From Streptomyces sp. RPA4-2 (GTDB taxonomy: Bacteria > Actinomycetota > Actinomycetes > Streptomycetales > Streptomycetaceae), in NCBI RefSeq assembly GCF_012273515.2, contig NZ_CP050975.2:930001-994000 (forward strand): 64,000 nt of DNA, read 5' to 3'. A model generated the notes under the pieces. It did not search any database. It saw only the letters and a program-made list of their open reading frames with translations, and was not told where the DNA came from. Positions 35,126-43,520 of the stretch are shown here, in pieces. How positions within the stretch are numbered: the stretch's first letter is position 1; each line of letters begins with the position of its first letter. Both the position numbers and the translations under genes were made by a program.

Positions 35126-36319
35126 GTGACCTCTGTGAACGACGTCGACCGAGCCCTGCGCGCGACCCCTCCGCACGCGCTGCTCGACACCCTGCGCACT
35201 CTCCTGACGGACATCTGGGGAGCGACCGGCGCCGATCTGCTCATGGCGGACTACGGACTGACCGTGCTCCAGCCGGTCGAGGCACCCGGGGACCCCTCGC
35301 GTGCCGTCTCCCTGCACAACAGCGCCGAGGGCCGCGCGTTCGGCAGCCAGGAACCGCACGTGGAACACCCCCGGCACGGAGAGTACGTACGTCTCCACCT
35401 GCCGGTCACGGCCCGCGGCGAGCGCCTCGGCGTGCTCACGGTGCGGCTGCCGCCCGGGTCCGTGGGCGTCGAGGTGACCGACGGGCTCGCTCAGGTGGCC
35501 GAACTGCTCGGCCACGAGATCGTCGTGGCCGAACGCGACACCGACGTCTACCGGTTGGCGCGCCGGGTCGGCCGGCTGACCCTGGCCGCCGAGATGCAGT
35601 GGGAGCTCCTCCCCGGCCGGGCCAGCGCCCGCGAGGAGTTCTCCATCGGCGCGCAGCTGGAGCCCGCGTACGCGGTGCGCGGGGACAACTTCGACTGGTC
35701 CTCGGACGCGGACCGGCTCTCGCTGTCGATCCTCAACGGCATGGGGGACGGCATCAACGCCTCCCTGCTGACCCAGCTGGCCGTCGGCGCCCTGCGCAAC
35801 GCCCGCCGCGCCGACCTCCCGGTCGCCGACCAGGCCAGGCTCGCCGACCAGGCGATCTACGCCCAGCACCAGGGCGACCAGCACGTCTCGGCGCTGCTCC
35901 TGTCGTTCGACCTGGCCACCGGCAGGGTGCTCGCCGTGGACGCCGGCTCGCCCCGGCTGTGGCGCAGACGGGGGACGGCCGTCGAACGGATCGAACTCGA
36001 AGCACAGCTGCCGCTCGGCATGTTCGAGGAGTCCGACTACCTGCCGCAGGAGTTCGCCGTCCTGCCCGGCGACCGGCTCCTGGTGGTCAGTGACGGTGTC
36101 TACGACGCCCTGTCCCCGCTCGGAGAGGCCTTCGGGGAACGGGCGCTGGCCCGGGCGGTGGCCGCCACGGCCCTGCTGCCCGCGGCCGATGTGCCGCGGG
36201 CCGTCCTCGACGAGCTGGCCGGCTACCGCGTCACCGAGCCGCTGGACGACGCGTTGATCGTCTGCCTGGACTGGTCCGGCAGGCGGCGCCGCGAAGGGAG
36301 CGGGCCGCGGACCGACTGA
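35126..36319 (+). CDS. SpoIIE/RsbU-type PP2C phosphatase with N-terminal GAF-like domain
   Basis: A 397-residue protein. The N-terminal 150 residues form a GAF-like sensory domain with LRTLLTDIWGATGADLLMAD. The C-terminal part, from about residue 165, is a SpoIIE-type PP2C phosphatase, with RGDNFDWSS, the metal-site NGMGDGINASLL and the terminal EPLDDALIVCLDW. It should dephosphorylate a STAS protein in response to a signal. The GTG at 35126 is the working start; a second GTG three codons on is possible and neither has a strong ribosome-binding site. It is divergent from the MarR gene. Confidence 0.88.
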   Translation: MTSVNDVDRALRATPPHALLDTLRTLLTDIWGATGADLLMADYGLTVLQPVEAPGDPSRAVSLHNSAEGRAFGSQEPHVEHPRHGEYVRLHLPVTARGERLGVLTVRLPPGSVGVEVTDGLAQVAELLGHEIVVAERDTDVYRLARRVGRLTLAAEMQWELLPGRASAREEFSIGAQLEPAYAVRGDNFDWSSDADRLSLSILNGMGDGINASLLTQLAVGALRNARRADLPVADQARLADQAIYAQHQGDQHVSALLLSFDLATGRVLAVDAGSPRLWRRRGTAVERIELEAQLPLGMFEESDYLPQEFAVLPGDRLLVVSDGVYDALSPLGEAFGERALARAVAATALLPAADVPRAVLDELAGYRVTEPLDDALIVCLDWSGRRRREGSGPRTD

Positions 36320-36461
36320 GCGGGGCGTGCCCCGCGGCCGGCGGTGCGCACGTCGTCCGGGACGGCATCCCCTGACGGGGCATTGTCCGGTGCTCCCGGG
36401 GAACCCGGACGGAGCCGAATCCGGTCGACCGTGGCCGGGCCTGGAAGTCCGGAGGTGGACG

Positions 36462-36608
36462 ATGGTCTGGTGGATGTGGCCGGTCGTCGTGGTCGCGGCC
36501 CTGGCGCTGCTGGGCGCGACGATGGTCTGGGTGCAGACGAGAAGGCGGTCGGGGACCGTCATCGCCGTCCAGCGCGGGCGGCGGTCCGGGAAGCGGGACG
36601 TGCGATGA
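36462..36608 (+). CDS. 48-residue single-span membrane peptide
   Basis: A small gene supported by a strong GGAGGTGG five bases before its ATG and by a 4-bp ATGA overlap with the next gene. The 48-residue product has one hydrophobic segment (about residues 4-24, WWMWPVVVVAALALLGATMV) and a basic C-terminal tail. It is the first gene of an operon with two PRC-barrel genes. It may anchor or assist them at the membrane. No family was recognised. Confidence 0.7.
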   Translation: MVWWMWPVVVVAALALLGATMVWVQTRRRSGTVIAVQRGRRSGKRDVR

Positions 36609-37183
36609 GCGAGCTGACCGCCGCGCGCAGCCTGGGCGGACGACCGGTGGTCACCCTCGGGGGTGACGCGGTCGCGCAGATCAAGGACACCGTTTTCGAC
36701 GGACCGGCTGGACGCGTCACCGGTTTCACGCTCAGTGGCCGGGGGCTGCTCTCGGGACCGCTGAAGCAGAGCCTGCCCTGGAGCGCCGTGCACTCGGTCG
36801 GCCACGACGCCGTCATGATCCGGAGCCGCGAGGTTCTCGCCGAACCGGCCGCGGTGGTCGCGCGGGGCGAGGCGGCGCACGGCCGGGTGGTGGGCGCCAA
36901 GGTGCTCACGGACGCGGGCACGGAGGTCGGCACCGTACTGGACCTCGTCGTGGAGGCGGGCACCAGCGGACGTGTGGTGGGGTTCCGGATCGCCGCCCGC
37001 GAGACGCCGAGGTCCGGTCCGGGACGGCGTCGCCGCAAGGTGTTCGTCCCCCGGGGCGAGACCCTGGCCGCGTCCGGGCAGGCGCTCGTCATCCCCGCGG
37101 ACGCGACCCGGTTCGTCGCTGACGACCTGGCGGGTTTCGCCGCGCAGGTCGACGCGTTCCACGCGACGGGGGAGACACCGTGA
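36605..37183 (+). CDS. PRC-barrel domain protein
   Basis: A 192-residue protein with two PRC-barrel-like units, about residues 8-80 and 95-180. Each has the pattern of a short beta-rich domain, with GRVTGFTLSG and LPWSAVHSVGHDAVMIRS in the first and GAKVLTDAGTEVGTVLDLVV in the second. PRC barrels occur in photosynthetic reaction centres and in RNA-processing proteins; their role in Streptomyces is unclear. It overlaps the membrane peptide gene by 4 bp (ATGA) and the next PRC gene by 4 bp (GTGA), so all three are translationally coupled. Confidence 0.82.
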   Translation: MSELTAARSLGGRPVVTLGGDAVAQIKDTVFDGPAGRVTGFTLSGRGLLSGPLKQSLPWSAVHSVGHDAVMIRSREVLAEPAAVVARGEAAHGRVVGAKVLTDAGTEVGTVLDLVVEAGTSGRVVGFRIAARETPRSGPGRRRRKVFVPRGETLAASGQALVIPADATRFVADDLAGFAAQVDAFHATGETP

Positions 37184-37640
37184 CGCTGTTCTCCCGGATC
37201 AACGGTCTGCCGGTCGTCACCCTCGGCGAGGCGACCCAGATCGGCGTGGTCAAGTCGCTCACGATCGACGCCGAGGCCGGCCTGGTCAGCCGGCTGCGCG
37301 TCGCGCGGGCGCGCGGGCGCGCGGGCGCGCGGGCGCGCGGGCGCGCGGGCGCAAGGAGACCTCGCTCCCCTGGGACGTGTTGCACGCGGTGGGTCCCGAC
37401 GCCGTCCTGGTCCGTTCGGACACCGTCCTCGACACCCTCCCGCCCCCGGTTCCGCCGCATCACGAAGCCCTCGGCGCGCGGGTCCTGACCGAGAGCGGAG
37501 ACGAACGCGGGACCGTACGGGACATCGCCTTCGACCCCGCCACCGGGCGGATCGAGGAGATCCGCACGACGTCCGGCGAGTTTCCCGGTGAGCTGCTGAT
37601 CGGCCTCGGGGACTACGCACTCGTGGTACGGACGGGCTGA
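37180..37640 (+). pseudogene. PRC-barrel gene frameshifted by an 8-bp tandem repeat
   Basis: The reading frame starts at the GTG at 37180 (MTLFSRINGLPVVTLGEA) and is clearly PRC-barrel up to about codon 41. It then enters six perfect copies of GCGCGGGC (37303-37350), after which the original frame runs out at 37488. The rest of the protein (KETSLPWDVLHAVGPDAVLV through to DYALVVRTG) is intact in another frame, ending at 37640. With two or five repeat units the frames would rejoin; with two the joint reads VARARGRKETSLPW, which fits the paralogue next door. This looks like repeat expansion, a phase-variable site or a sequencing error in GC-rich DNA. Confidence 0.85.
37303..37350. repeat. Six tandem copies of GCGCGGGC inside a coding region
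   Basis: Six uninterrupted 8-bp units. Because 8 is not a multiple of 3, each gain or loss changes the reading frame of the PRC-barrel gene. Removing one unit, or leaving two, restores an open frame. Confidence 0.95.
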
Positions 37641-37771
37641 GGCGCCGCCCCGAACCGACCTGGCACCGGAACCGCCCGGCACGGCACCGGTGTCGTGCCG
37701 GGCGGCGGATCGACCGCTCCCGCCGTGGCGTGTCCGTGGGCTGTGCGCCGTGGACGGCGAGCCGGGGGTGG

Positions 37772-38182
37772 TCAGGCGGCGGAGGTGCCGAGTACGGCGG
37801 CGGTCCGCTGCATGCGCAGCGCGTCCACGGATTCGGCGAGCAGTTCGTACTCGGTGGTGTCGTCGCTCGTGGCGATGCGGACGAGCTTCCCGGCGGCCAA
37901 CTCCTCAGCGACAAGCTCCTGCTGACCGCTGTCACCGCACCACGCGCGCAGCATGCTGGGCACGTCAGGGACGGTGTCCGACACCGGGGCGATCGAGTTC
38001 GGGGGGAAGGTGGGGTCCTCGGGCTGCGGGTCGAGCCGTTCGGCCATCCACGAAGCGCGGTCCCGCATCCACCACAGGGCAAGCGCCAGGGTCGGAGCGC
38101 GGTAGGTTCCCAGGGGGACGCCGACGCGTCTCCCTCCGCACACTCCGTACGCGGTGACGTGGCACAGGAATTCGTCGTGCAC
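37772..38182 (-). CDS. Hypothetical protein
   Basis: A 136-residue protein with no recognised family. It starts with a GTG at 38182, preceded by GGGGGAG. The composition is normal for a soluble protein, with a tryptophan-rich patch (ALALWWMRDRASWM, about 35-48) and an acidic C-terminal half containing SDDTTEYELLAESVDALRMQ. The codon pattern has high GC at third positions, which supports coding. It stands alone, convergent with the PRC-barrel operon. Confidence 0.55.
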   Translation of the reverse strand: MHDEFLCHVTAYGVCGGRRVGVPLGTYRAPTLALALWWMRDRASWMAERLDPQPEDPTFPPNSIAPVSDTVPDVPSMLRAWCGDSGQQELVAEELAAGKLVRIATSDDTTEYELLAESVDALRMQRTAAVLGTSAA

Positions 38183-38576
38183 GATCGCTCCCCCATTGCA
38201 ACGCTCGCTGCCGGGCCGGCCTCACTTTCCTTGCGGCTCGTTCACTGCACGCGGCTCGTCCGCGGTCGACGGTCGTACCGGGCATCCGTGGTACACAGTG
38301 GTGCTGCGCTCGGGCGTGGCTGAATCGCCCTGCTTATCGAGTATCGCCACTCCTGACACTCTGTCACCATGCCATTCCAGCCAGTCTCTTGGCATATTCA
38401 CGTACCTCTTTGGCCGAAACGCGACCGACCGCCCTTACCCGGGAGGTAATCGACGCCTTCGGGGGCCGCCGGGCATCGTTGCGGTACCGGATGACGGCAC
38501 GCGCCACCGCACCTTCGCATCCGGCCCACGACCAGTCCGAATCCCCCTTCTCCCTTTCGCCGGAGGCTGATCAGCC
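38183..38576. other. Gene-free 394-bp interval
   Basis: The base composition is notably lower in GC around 38340-38450 than in the flanks. On the minus strand a short stretch reads VSAKEVREYAKRLAGMAW before a stop; it may be a fragment of a lost gene, but no start or parent can be supported. The interval must contain the promoter of the SnoaL-like gene at 38577. Confidence 0.4.
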
Positions 38577-38954
38577 ATGTCCGAGAACACCGTCCGTTAC
38601 GAGTCCGCCGTCGCCCGCTACCTGGAGGCGTGGAACGCGCGTGAGCCGGACGCGCTCGCCAAGGCGGTCGCCGCCGCCTGGAGCGCCGACGGCGGCTACA
38701 CCGACCCGCTGGCCGATGTGCGCGGGCACGACGGGATCGCCGCCGTGATCTCGGCGGCGCAGGAGCAGTTCCCGGGGTTCTCCTTCCGGCTCGCGGGGAC
38801 GGTCGACGGGCACCACGACATCGCCCGGTTCGGCTGGGAACTGGTCGACGGGGCGGACGGCTCGGCTCCCGTCGCCGGATTCGACGTGATCACCCTGGAC
38901 GACGACGGCCGGATCCGCGGCGTGCACGGATTCCTGGACCGCGTGCCGACGTAG
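38577..38954 (+). CDS. SnoaL-like / NTF2-fold protein
   Basis: A 125-residue NTF2-like protein of the SnoaL-like group. Typical features are the N-terminal helix VARYLEAWNARE, YTDPLADVRGHDGIAAVI and the C-terminal DDDGRIRGVHGFLD. The fold forms a cone-shaped pocket used by isomerases, hydrolases and cyclases as well as by non-enzymatic binders. No catalytic assignment is possible. The ATG at 38577 follows CGGAGG. A small GC-rich hairpin (38971-38991) follows the stop. Confidence 0.8.
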   Translation: MSENTVRYESAVARYLEAWNAREPDALAKAVAAAWSADGGYTDPLADVRGHDGIAAVISAAQEQFPGFSFRLAGTVDGHHDIARFGWELVDGADGSAPVAGFDVITLDDDGRIRGVHGFLDRVPT

Positions 38955-38970
38955 GACCGAGGGCTCCCTC

Positions 38971-38991
38971 CGCCGGCCTCGCGGGCCGGCG
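38971..38991 (+). terminator. Short hairpin after the SnoaL-like gene
   Basis: An 8-bp GC-only stem (38971-38978 with 38984-38991) around a 5-nt loop, 17 bp after the stop codon. It is a probable weak terminator. Confidence 0.5.
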
Positions 38992-39001
38992 ACGGGTTCC
39001 G

Positions 39002-39044
39002 CCGCTTCCGGTGGTCTCCTGAACAGGACACCCACCGGAAGCGG
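39002..39044 (+). promoter_or_regulatory. 13-bp hairpin overlapping the ribosome-binding site of the DUF1905 gene
   Basis: A perfect 13-bp inverted repeat (39002-39014 with 39032-39044) and 17-nt loop. Its 3' arm ends inside GCGGAGG, so the first bases of the Shine-Dalgarno sequence of the gene at 39053 are paired. This could be a terminator, or a structure that limits translation. Confidence 0.55.
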
Positions 39045-39052
39045 AGGATCAC

Positions 39053-39349
39053 ATGAACACGGTCGGCAGGGCGGGCGGCCCGGACCGGCACTTCACCGAG
39101 GTGTTGCGCAGGAGCTCCGCCGAGGGCGGCTGGACCTACGTGGTCCGGCCGGAGTCGGTGGCCTTCTTCGGTACCCGCGGACTCGTCAAGGTCCGCGGCA
39201 CGATCGACGGCCACCCCTTCCACGGCTCCTTCATGGCCCTGGGCGACGCCACGCACAAACTGCCCGTGAAGGCCGAGATCCGCAGGGCGATCGGCAAGGA
39301 GGAGGGCGACACCGTCACGGTCCGCCCGGAGGAGCGGCTCAGCCCGTGA
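39053..39349 (+). CDS. DUF1905 domain protein
   Basis: A 98-residue protein of the DUF1905 family, recognised from [20 protein letters not shown] and the C-terminal [20 protein letters not shown], a small beta-barrel. The function of the family is unknown. GGAGG lies just upstream of the ATG at 39053 and is partly enclosed in a hairpin. Its last 11 bases overlap the 3' end of the convergent AraC gene. Confidence 0.85.
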   Translation: MNTVGRAGGPDRHFTEVLRRSSAEGGWTYVVRPESVAFFGTRGLVKVRGTIDGHPFHGSFMALGDATHKLPVKAEIRRAIGKEEGDTVTVRPEERLSP

Positions 39350-40268
39350 GGGCGGCCCGCGCGACATCCCGGTAGCGCCTGGGAGCCACGCCGGTCGTCC
39401 GCTTGAAGGCGTTGCTGAACGCGCTCTCGGAGGTGTAGCCCACCTTCTGCGCGAGGGCCGACACGGACGTCTCGCCGTCCCGCAGCGCACGCCTGGCCAG
39501 ACTCATGCGCCAGTCCAGCAGATAGGTCAGGGGCGGTACGCCGGCCACCGCCCGGAAACGCTGGGCGAAGCTGGTGCGGGACATGGCCGCCGCCCTGGCC
39601 AGCTCCTCCAGCTGCCAGGGGCGGCCCGGATCGGCGTGCATGAGACGCAGCGCCGGCGAGATGCGCTCGTCGGCGAGGGCCCGCAGCCTTCCGGCGGGCA
39701 GGGCGTCGGCGTCCGCGAGATAGGCGCGCAGCACCTGCACGAACATCAGCTGGGCGAGCTGGTCGGCCGCGAAATCGGCGCCCGCCCGGCCGGCCGTGAG
39801 TTCACGCAGCAACTGGTCGAGCAGCCAGCGCAGCACGGGGGCCTCCTCCGCGGCGGCCCGCACATGCAGCAGCGCCGGCAGGGCGTGCAGCAGCAACTCC
39901 TCGCCCGCCCGGCCCAGTTCGACATGGCCGCCGACGAAGACGACGTCCTCGCCACCGCCGTAGCGGATCATCGGCCCGGGTGTGTCGGCGAAGAGCCTCG
40001 TCGCGTCCACCGGGTCCGGCGTGGGATCGCTCGCGACCACGAACGCCCGGCTGCCGTCGAACACGGCCACGTCGCCGCGCTCGAGGCGGACGGCGTCCGG
40101 CATGCCCTCGACGGCCACCCACATGCTTCCCTTCACCACCGCGGTGATCTTGAGCCGGTCGGGCCGGGGGAAGCGCAGGGCCCAGTCACCGCCGGCGGTG
40201 AAACCGCCGGAGATGACACAGCGGGCGTCCATCAGACCGAGGGTGTCGGAGAGCGGGTCGACAGGCAT
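39339..40268 (-). CDS. AraC-family regulator (cupin_6 type)
   Basis: A 309-residue AraC regulator. The N-terminal cupin-like domain (about 5-190) binds an effector. The C-terminal double helix-turn-helix (about 205-305) contains [20 protein letters not shown] and the second-helix signature [25 protein letters not shown]. The ATG at 40268 is used. It is divergent from the SDR gene at 40369 across 100 bp, the usual arrangement for an AraC-type regulator controlling an adjacent oxidoreductase. Confidence 0.93.
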   Translation of the reverse strand: MPVDPLSDTLGLMDARCVISGGFTAGGDWALRFPRPDRLKITAVVKGSMWVAVEGMPDAVRLERGDVAVFDGSRAFVVASDPTPDPVDATRLFADTPGPMIRYGGGEDVVFVGGHVELGRAGEELLLHALPALLHVRAAAEEAPVLRWLLDQLLRELTAGRAGADFAADQLAQLMFVQVLRAYLADADALPAGRLRALADERISPALRLMHADPGRPWQLEELARAAAMSRTSFAQRFRAVAGVPPLTYLLDWRMSLARRALRDGETSVSALAQKVGYTSESAFSNAFKRTTGVAPRRYRDVARAALTG

Positions 40269-40368
40269 ATCCGTACTATCGCGCAAGTTATGCGGACTCT
40301 CAAGCATTCATCGTACGGACGGCCGGTCCTACGGTGGTCGGGAAGGCACACACAAGGAGACCCGAGCC

Positions 40369-41361
40369 ATGACCACCACCGTCCAAGAACCCCTGCACTC
40401 CGGCTTCGACGCCGCCTCCACCGCCGAGGACGTCATCAAGGGAATCGACCTGACCGGCAAGGTCGCCGTCGTCACCGGAGGCTATTCCGGCATCGGCCTG
40501 GAGACCGCGCGCGTCCTGCGTGCCGCGGGCGCCGAGGTCGTCGTGCCGGCCCGGGACACCGCGAGGGCCGAGGCCGCGCTGAAGGGGATCGACGGCGTCG
40601 AGGTCGAGACCATGGATCTGCTGGACCCCGCCTCGATCGACGCCTTCGCCGAGCGGTTCCTCGCCTCCGGCCGCCCGCTGCACATCCTCGTGAACAGCGC
40701 GGGCGTCATGGCGACCCCGCTGACCCGGGACGCCCGGGGGTACGAGGTGCAGTTCGCCACGAACCACCTCGGCCACTTCCAGCTGGTGGCACGTCTGCGG
40801 CCCGCGCTGCGCGAGGCGCACGGGGCCCGGGTCGTGTCGGTGTCCTCCTGGGGACACCGGTTCTCGCCCGTCCTCTTCGACGACCCGCACTTCGAGCACG
40901 GCTCGTACGACCGCTGGATCGCCTACGGACAGTCGAAGACGGCCAACATCCTCTTCGCGCTCGCGCTCGACGAGCGGGGCAGGCAGGACGGCATCCGCGC
41001 CTACTCCCTGCACCCGGGCAGCATCGTCGACACCAACCTGAAGAAGTACCTCGCCGAGGAGGACCTGAAGGCGGCCGGTGTCCTCGACGCGGACGGCCGG
41101 ACGGTCCTGGACCCGGAGCGGCAGCTCAAGACCGTCGAGCAGGGGGCGGCCACCAGCGTGTGGTGCGCGACCAGCCCCCTGCTGGCGGACAGGGGCGGTG
41201 TCTACTGCGAGAACAGTGACATCGCGCCCCCGATGTCGGCGGAGGAGGGCCGTGAGTGGACGCTCAGGAGCAGGACGCCGAAGCCCGGCGTGCTGTCCTA
41301 CGCCGTCGACCCGGTGGCGGCCGACCGCCTCTGGGAACTCAGCGAGCGCCTCACGGCCTGA
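40369..41361 (+). CDS. Short-chain dehydrogenase (retinol dehydrogenase-like)
   Basis: A 330-residue classical SDR. The cofactor motif is TGGYSGIG (about 36-43), and NSAGVM follows. The catalytic serine lies in VSVSSWG, and Tyr and Lys in AYGQSKTAN. The length and the PGSIVDTNL loop match the WW-oxidoreductase/retinol dehydrogenase-like group, which act on diverse alcohols and ketones using NADP. The ATG at 40369 follows AAGGAGA. It is divergent from the AraC gene and probably controlled by it. Confidence 0.9.
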   Translation: MTTTVQEPLHSGFDAASTAEDVIKGIDLTGKVAVVTGGYSGIGLETARVLRAAGAEVVVPARDTARAEAALKGIDGVEVETMDLLDPASIDAFAERFLASGRPLHILVNSAGVMATPLTRDARGYEVQFATNHLGHFQLVARLRPALREAHGARVVSVSSWGHRFSPVLFDDPHFEHGSYDRWIAYGQSKTANILFALALDERGRQDGIRAYSLHPGSIVDTNLKKYLAEEDLKAAGVLDADGRTVLDPERQLKTVEQGAATSVWCATSPLLADRGGVYCENSDIAPPMSAEEGREWTLRSRTPKPGVLSYAVDPVAADRLWELSERLTA

Positions 41362-41394
41362 CCAGCGGGGCCCAGAAGGCCCGGCCGGCGTGCG

Positions 41395-42384
41395 TCACGC
41401 CTTGATGACCGCGTCGATCCGGGCCAGCTCCTCCTCGTCGAAGTCCAGCGCGTGGGTGGCCGTCACGCTGTCCTCCAGCTGCTGGGTGCTGCTCGCGCCG
41501 ATGAGGGCGGAGGTCACCCGGCCACCGCGCAGGACCCAGGCCAGGGCCATCTGTGCCAGGGACTGACCACGCGCCTCGGCGATCTCGGCGAGGGCGCGCA
41601 GCTGCCCCACCAGGTCCTCGGTGACCGTGTCCGCGCTCAGGAAGGGGCTGTCGCTCGCGGCGCGCGACCCCTCCGGGATGCCGTCGAGGTAACGGCTGGT
41701 GAGCAGTCCCTGCTCCAGCGGGGAGTAGGCGATGGAGCCGACCCGCAGCTCGTCCAGCGTGTCCAGGAGGCCGTCCTCGGGCCGGCGGTCGAGCATCGAG
41801 TAGCGCGGCTGGTGGATGAGGAGCGGGGTGCCCAGCTCTCCGAGGATGCGGGCGGCCTCCCGGGTCTCCTCGGGCGAGTAGTTGGACACGCCGACGTAGA
41901 GGGCCTTGCCCTGCTGGACCGCCGAGTGCAGGGCCCCCATCGTCTCCTCGAAGGGGGTCTCGGGGTCGGGGCGGTGCGAGTAGAAGATGTCCACGTAGTC
42001 CAGGCCCATCCGGGCCAGGCTCTGGTCGAGCGAGGACAGCAGGTACTTGCGCGAGCCCCATTCGCCGTACGGGCCCGGCCACATCAGGTATCCGGCCTTG
42101 GTCGAGATGACCAGTTCGTCGCGGTAGGGCGCGAAGTCGGCCTTCAGCGCGTCACCGAGGGCCGACTCGGCGGCACCGGGCGGCGGACCGTAGTTGTTGG
42201 CCAGGTCGAAGTGGGTGACACCGAGGTCGAACGCGCGGCGCAGGATCGCGCGCTGTGTCTCCACCGGCCGGTCGGGGCCGAAGTTGTGCCACAGACCGAG
42301 GGACAGCGCGGGAAGTTTCAGGCCGCTGCGTCCGGTGCGCCGGTAGGGCATGTCCGCGTAGCGGTCGGGGTGTGCGGTGTACAA
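41395..42384 (-). CDS. Aldo/keto reductase (YghZ/Gpr type)
   Basis: A 329-residue AKR. The catalytic tetrad is readable: Asp in FDLANNYG, Tyr in the same motif, Lys in ISTKAGY and His in YSHRPD. The start MPYRRTGRSGLKLPALSLG is typical of the YghZ-like (L-glyceraldehyde 3-phosphate reductase) branch. A TTG at 42384 with AGGAG six bases upstream gives the usual family start (YTAHPDRYADMPYRR), so I prefer it. The enzyme probably reduces reactive aldehydes with NADPH. It is divergent from a LysR gene. Confidence 0.92.
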   Translation of the reverse strand: MYTAHPDRYADMPYRRTGRSGLKLPALSLGLWHNFGPDRPVETQRAILRRAFDLGVTHFDLANNYGPPPGAAESALGDALKADFAPYRDELVISTKAGYLMWPGPYGEWGSRKYLLSSLDQSLARMGLDYVDIFYSHRPDPETPFEETMGALHSAVQQGKALYVGVSNYSPEETREAARILGELGTPLLIHQPRYSMLDRRPEDGLLDTLDELRVGSIAYSPLEQGLLTSRYLDGIPEGSRAASDSPFLSADTVTEDLVGQLRALAEIAEARGQSLAQMALAWVLRGGRVTSALIGASSTQQLEDSVTATHALDFDEEELARIDAVIKA

Positions 42385-42455
42385 CGCGTGCTCCTGGAAG
42401 GCCGGGAAAACAGGTCTCCACTCTCGCGCGCGCACGGTGCAGAGGTCCAACGGGA

Positions 42456-42471
42456 GAATCGGATCGGATTC
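42456..42471. promoter_or_regulatory. Inverted repeat GAATC-N6-GATTC between AKR and LysR genes
   Basis: A 5-bp inverted repeat with a 6-nt spacer in the 127-bp divergent gap, about 40 bp upstream of the LysR start. The location suits a LysR binding site, but it is short and does not fit T-N11-A cleanly. Confidence 0.4.
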
Positions 42472-42511
42472 AGCGACAGGGACTCTCAATCGACCAGTAC
42501 GCTTGTGCCTC

Positions 42512-43405
42512 ATGGAACTGCGCCACCTCCAGCACTTCGTCGCCGTCGCGGAGGACCAGCACTTCACCCGGGCGGCCGAACGTCTGATGGTGTCGCAGTC
42601 GGGTCTGTCGTCCTCGATCCGTGCCCTGGAGCGGGAGCTCCAGGCCCCGTTGTTCGTACGCACCACCCGGCGGGTCACGCTCACGGAGGCCGGCCGTGCC
42701 CTGCTCGGCGAGGCGGAGCGGGTGCTGGCCCAGGTCCGCGCCGCCCACGACGCCGTGGCCGCCGTGCAGGGCCTGCTGCGCGGCACGCTCTCCCTCGGTA
42801 CCGAGCAGTGCATCGCCGGAGTGCGCGTGGCCAAGCTCCTCACCGCGTTCCGGCGGCGTCATCCCGATGTCGAGATCCGGTTGCGGCAGGCGGGCTCCGG
42901 CGCGCTCGCCGAGGAGGTCGCGGCCGGGCGGCTCGACCTGGCCTTCGCGGTGAAGACGCAGCCGGACAGCGACCAGCTGCGGTCCGTCCCGCTGACGAGC
43001 GAGCCGATGACGGTGCTCTGCCATCCGACGCACCACCTCGCGACCTCCGCCGTGGTCACGCCGGAGGAACTGGGCGGCGAGGCCTTCGTCGACTTCCATC
43101 CCGACTGGGGGCCGCGCCGCATCACGGACGCGGCCTTCGCCGCGGCGGGCGTCCGGCGGACCGTGACCCTCGAGGTCAGCGACGTGCACAGTCTCCTGGA
43201 GCTGGTCGACGAGGGCCTCGGCATCGCCGTGGTGCCACGGCACTTCGGTCTCAAGCGCGAGGCCGGCGGCCTCACCTCGCTGCCGTTGAAGGGCGCGGGC
43301 GACGCACCGTACGAGACCGTCGCCATGCTTCCGCCGCCGGATGCCACCAGCCCGGCGGCCCGCGCCCTGATGGCCCTGCTCGACACGTCCGAGGACGGAC
43401 ACTGA
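42512..43405 (+). CDS. LysR-family transcriptional regulator
   Basis: A 297-residue LysR regulator. The winged helix at 1-60 contains HFTRAAERLMVSQSGLSSSI, and the effector domain fills about 88-290. The ATG at 42512 gives the standard start MELRHLQHFVAVAE. It is divergent from the aldo/keto reductase and likely regulates it. The last codons (EDGH) run directly into a 10-bp tandem repeat array that continues past the stop. Confidence 0.93.
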   Translation: MELRHLQHFVAVAEDQHFTRAAERLMVSQSGLSSSIRALERELQAPLFVRTTRRVTLTEAGRALLGEAERVLAQVRAAHDAVAAVQGLLRGTLSLGTEQCIAGVRVAKLLTAFRRRHPDVEIRLRQAGSGALAEEVAAGRLDLAFAVKTQPDSDQLRSVPLTSEPMTVLCHPTHHLATSAVVTPEELGGEAFVDFHPDWGPRRITDAAFAAAGVRRTVTLEVSDVHSLLELVDEGLGIAVVPRHFGLKREAGGLTSLPLKGAGDAPYETVAMLPPPDATSPAARALMALLDTSEDGH

Positions 43406-43520
43406 CGAACACCGACGAACACCGACGAAAACTGACGGGCCCTGACGGACACTGACGAACGCTGCCAAACATCGACGGGCTCTGACGAACGCAGACGCAC
43501 AACGACGGGCGCCGACGGAT
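43401..43520. repeat. Array of about twelve degenerate 10-bp direct repeats
   Basis: From 43401 to 43520 the sequence has an exact 10-bp period with a consensus close to RCYGACGRRC; for example actgacgaac, accgacgaac, actgacgggc and tctgacgaac. Spacing is maintained without indels for twelve units, and the last codon of LysR and its stop lie in the first unit. The preceding 10 bases (gaggacggac) and the following 60 bp continue the theme less regularly. The period equals one helical turn of DNA. Confidence 0.85.

Noticed and set aside
34640..37162. An 840-codon minus-strand frame over the SpoIIE-type phosphatase and PRC-barrel genes
   Set aside because: It has no recognisable domain or ribosome-binding site, and the opposite strand has clear domain-bearing genes.
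43401..43520. The 10-bp repeats as a CRISPR array or an origin of replication
   Set aside because: Units are contiguous without spacers, so it is not a CRISPR array. No replication initiator gene or DnaA boxes are nearby, so an origin is unsupported.
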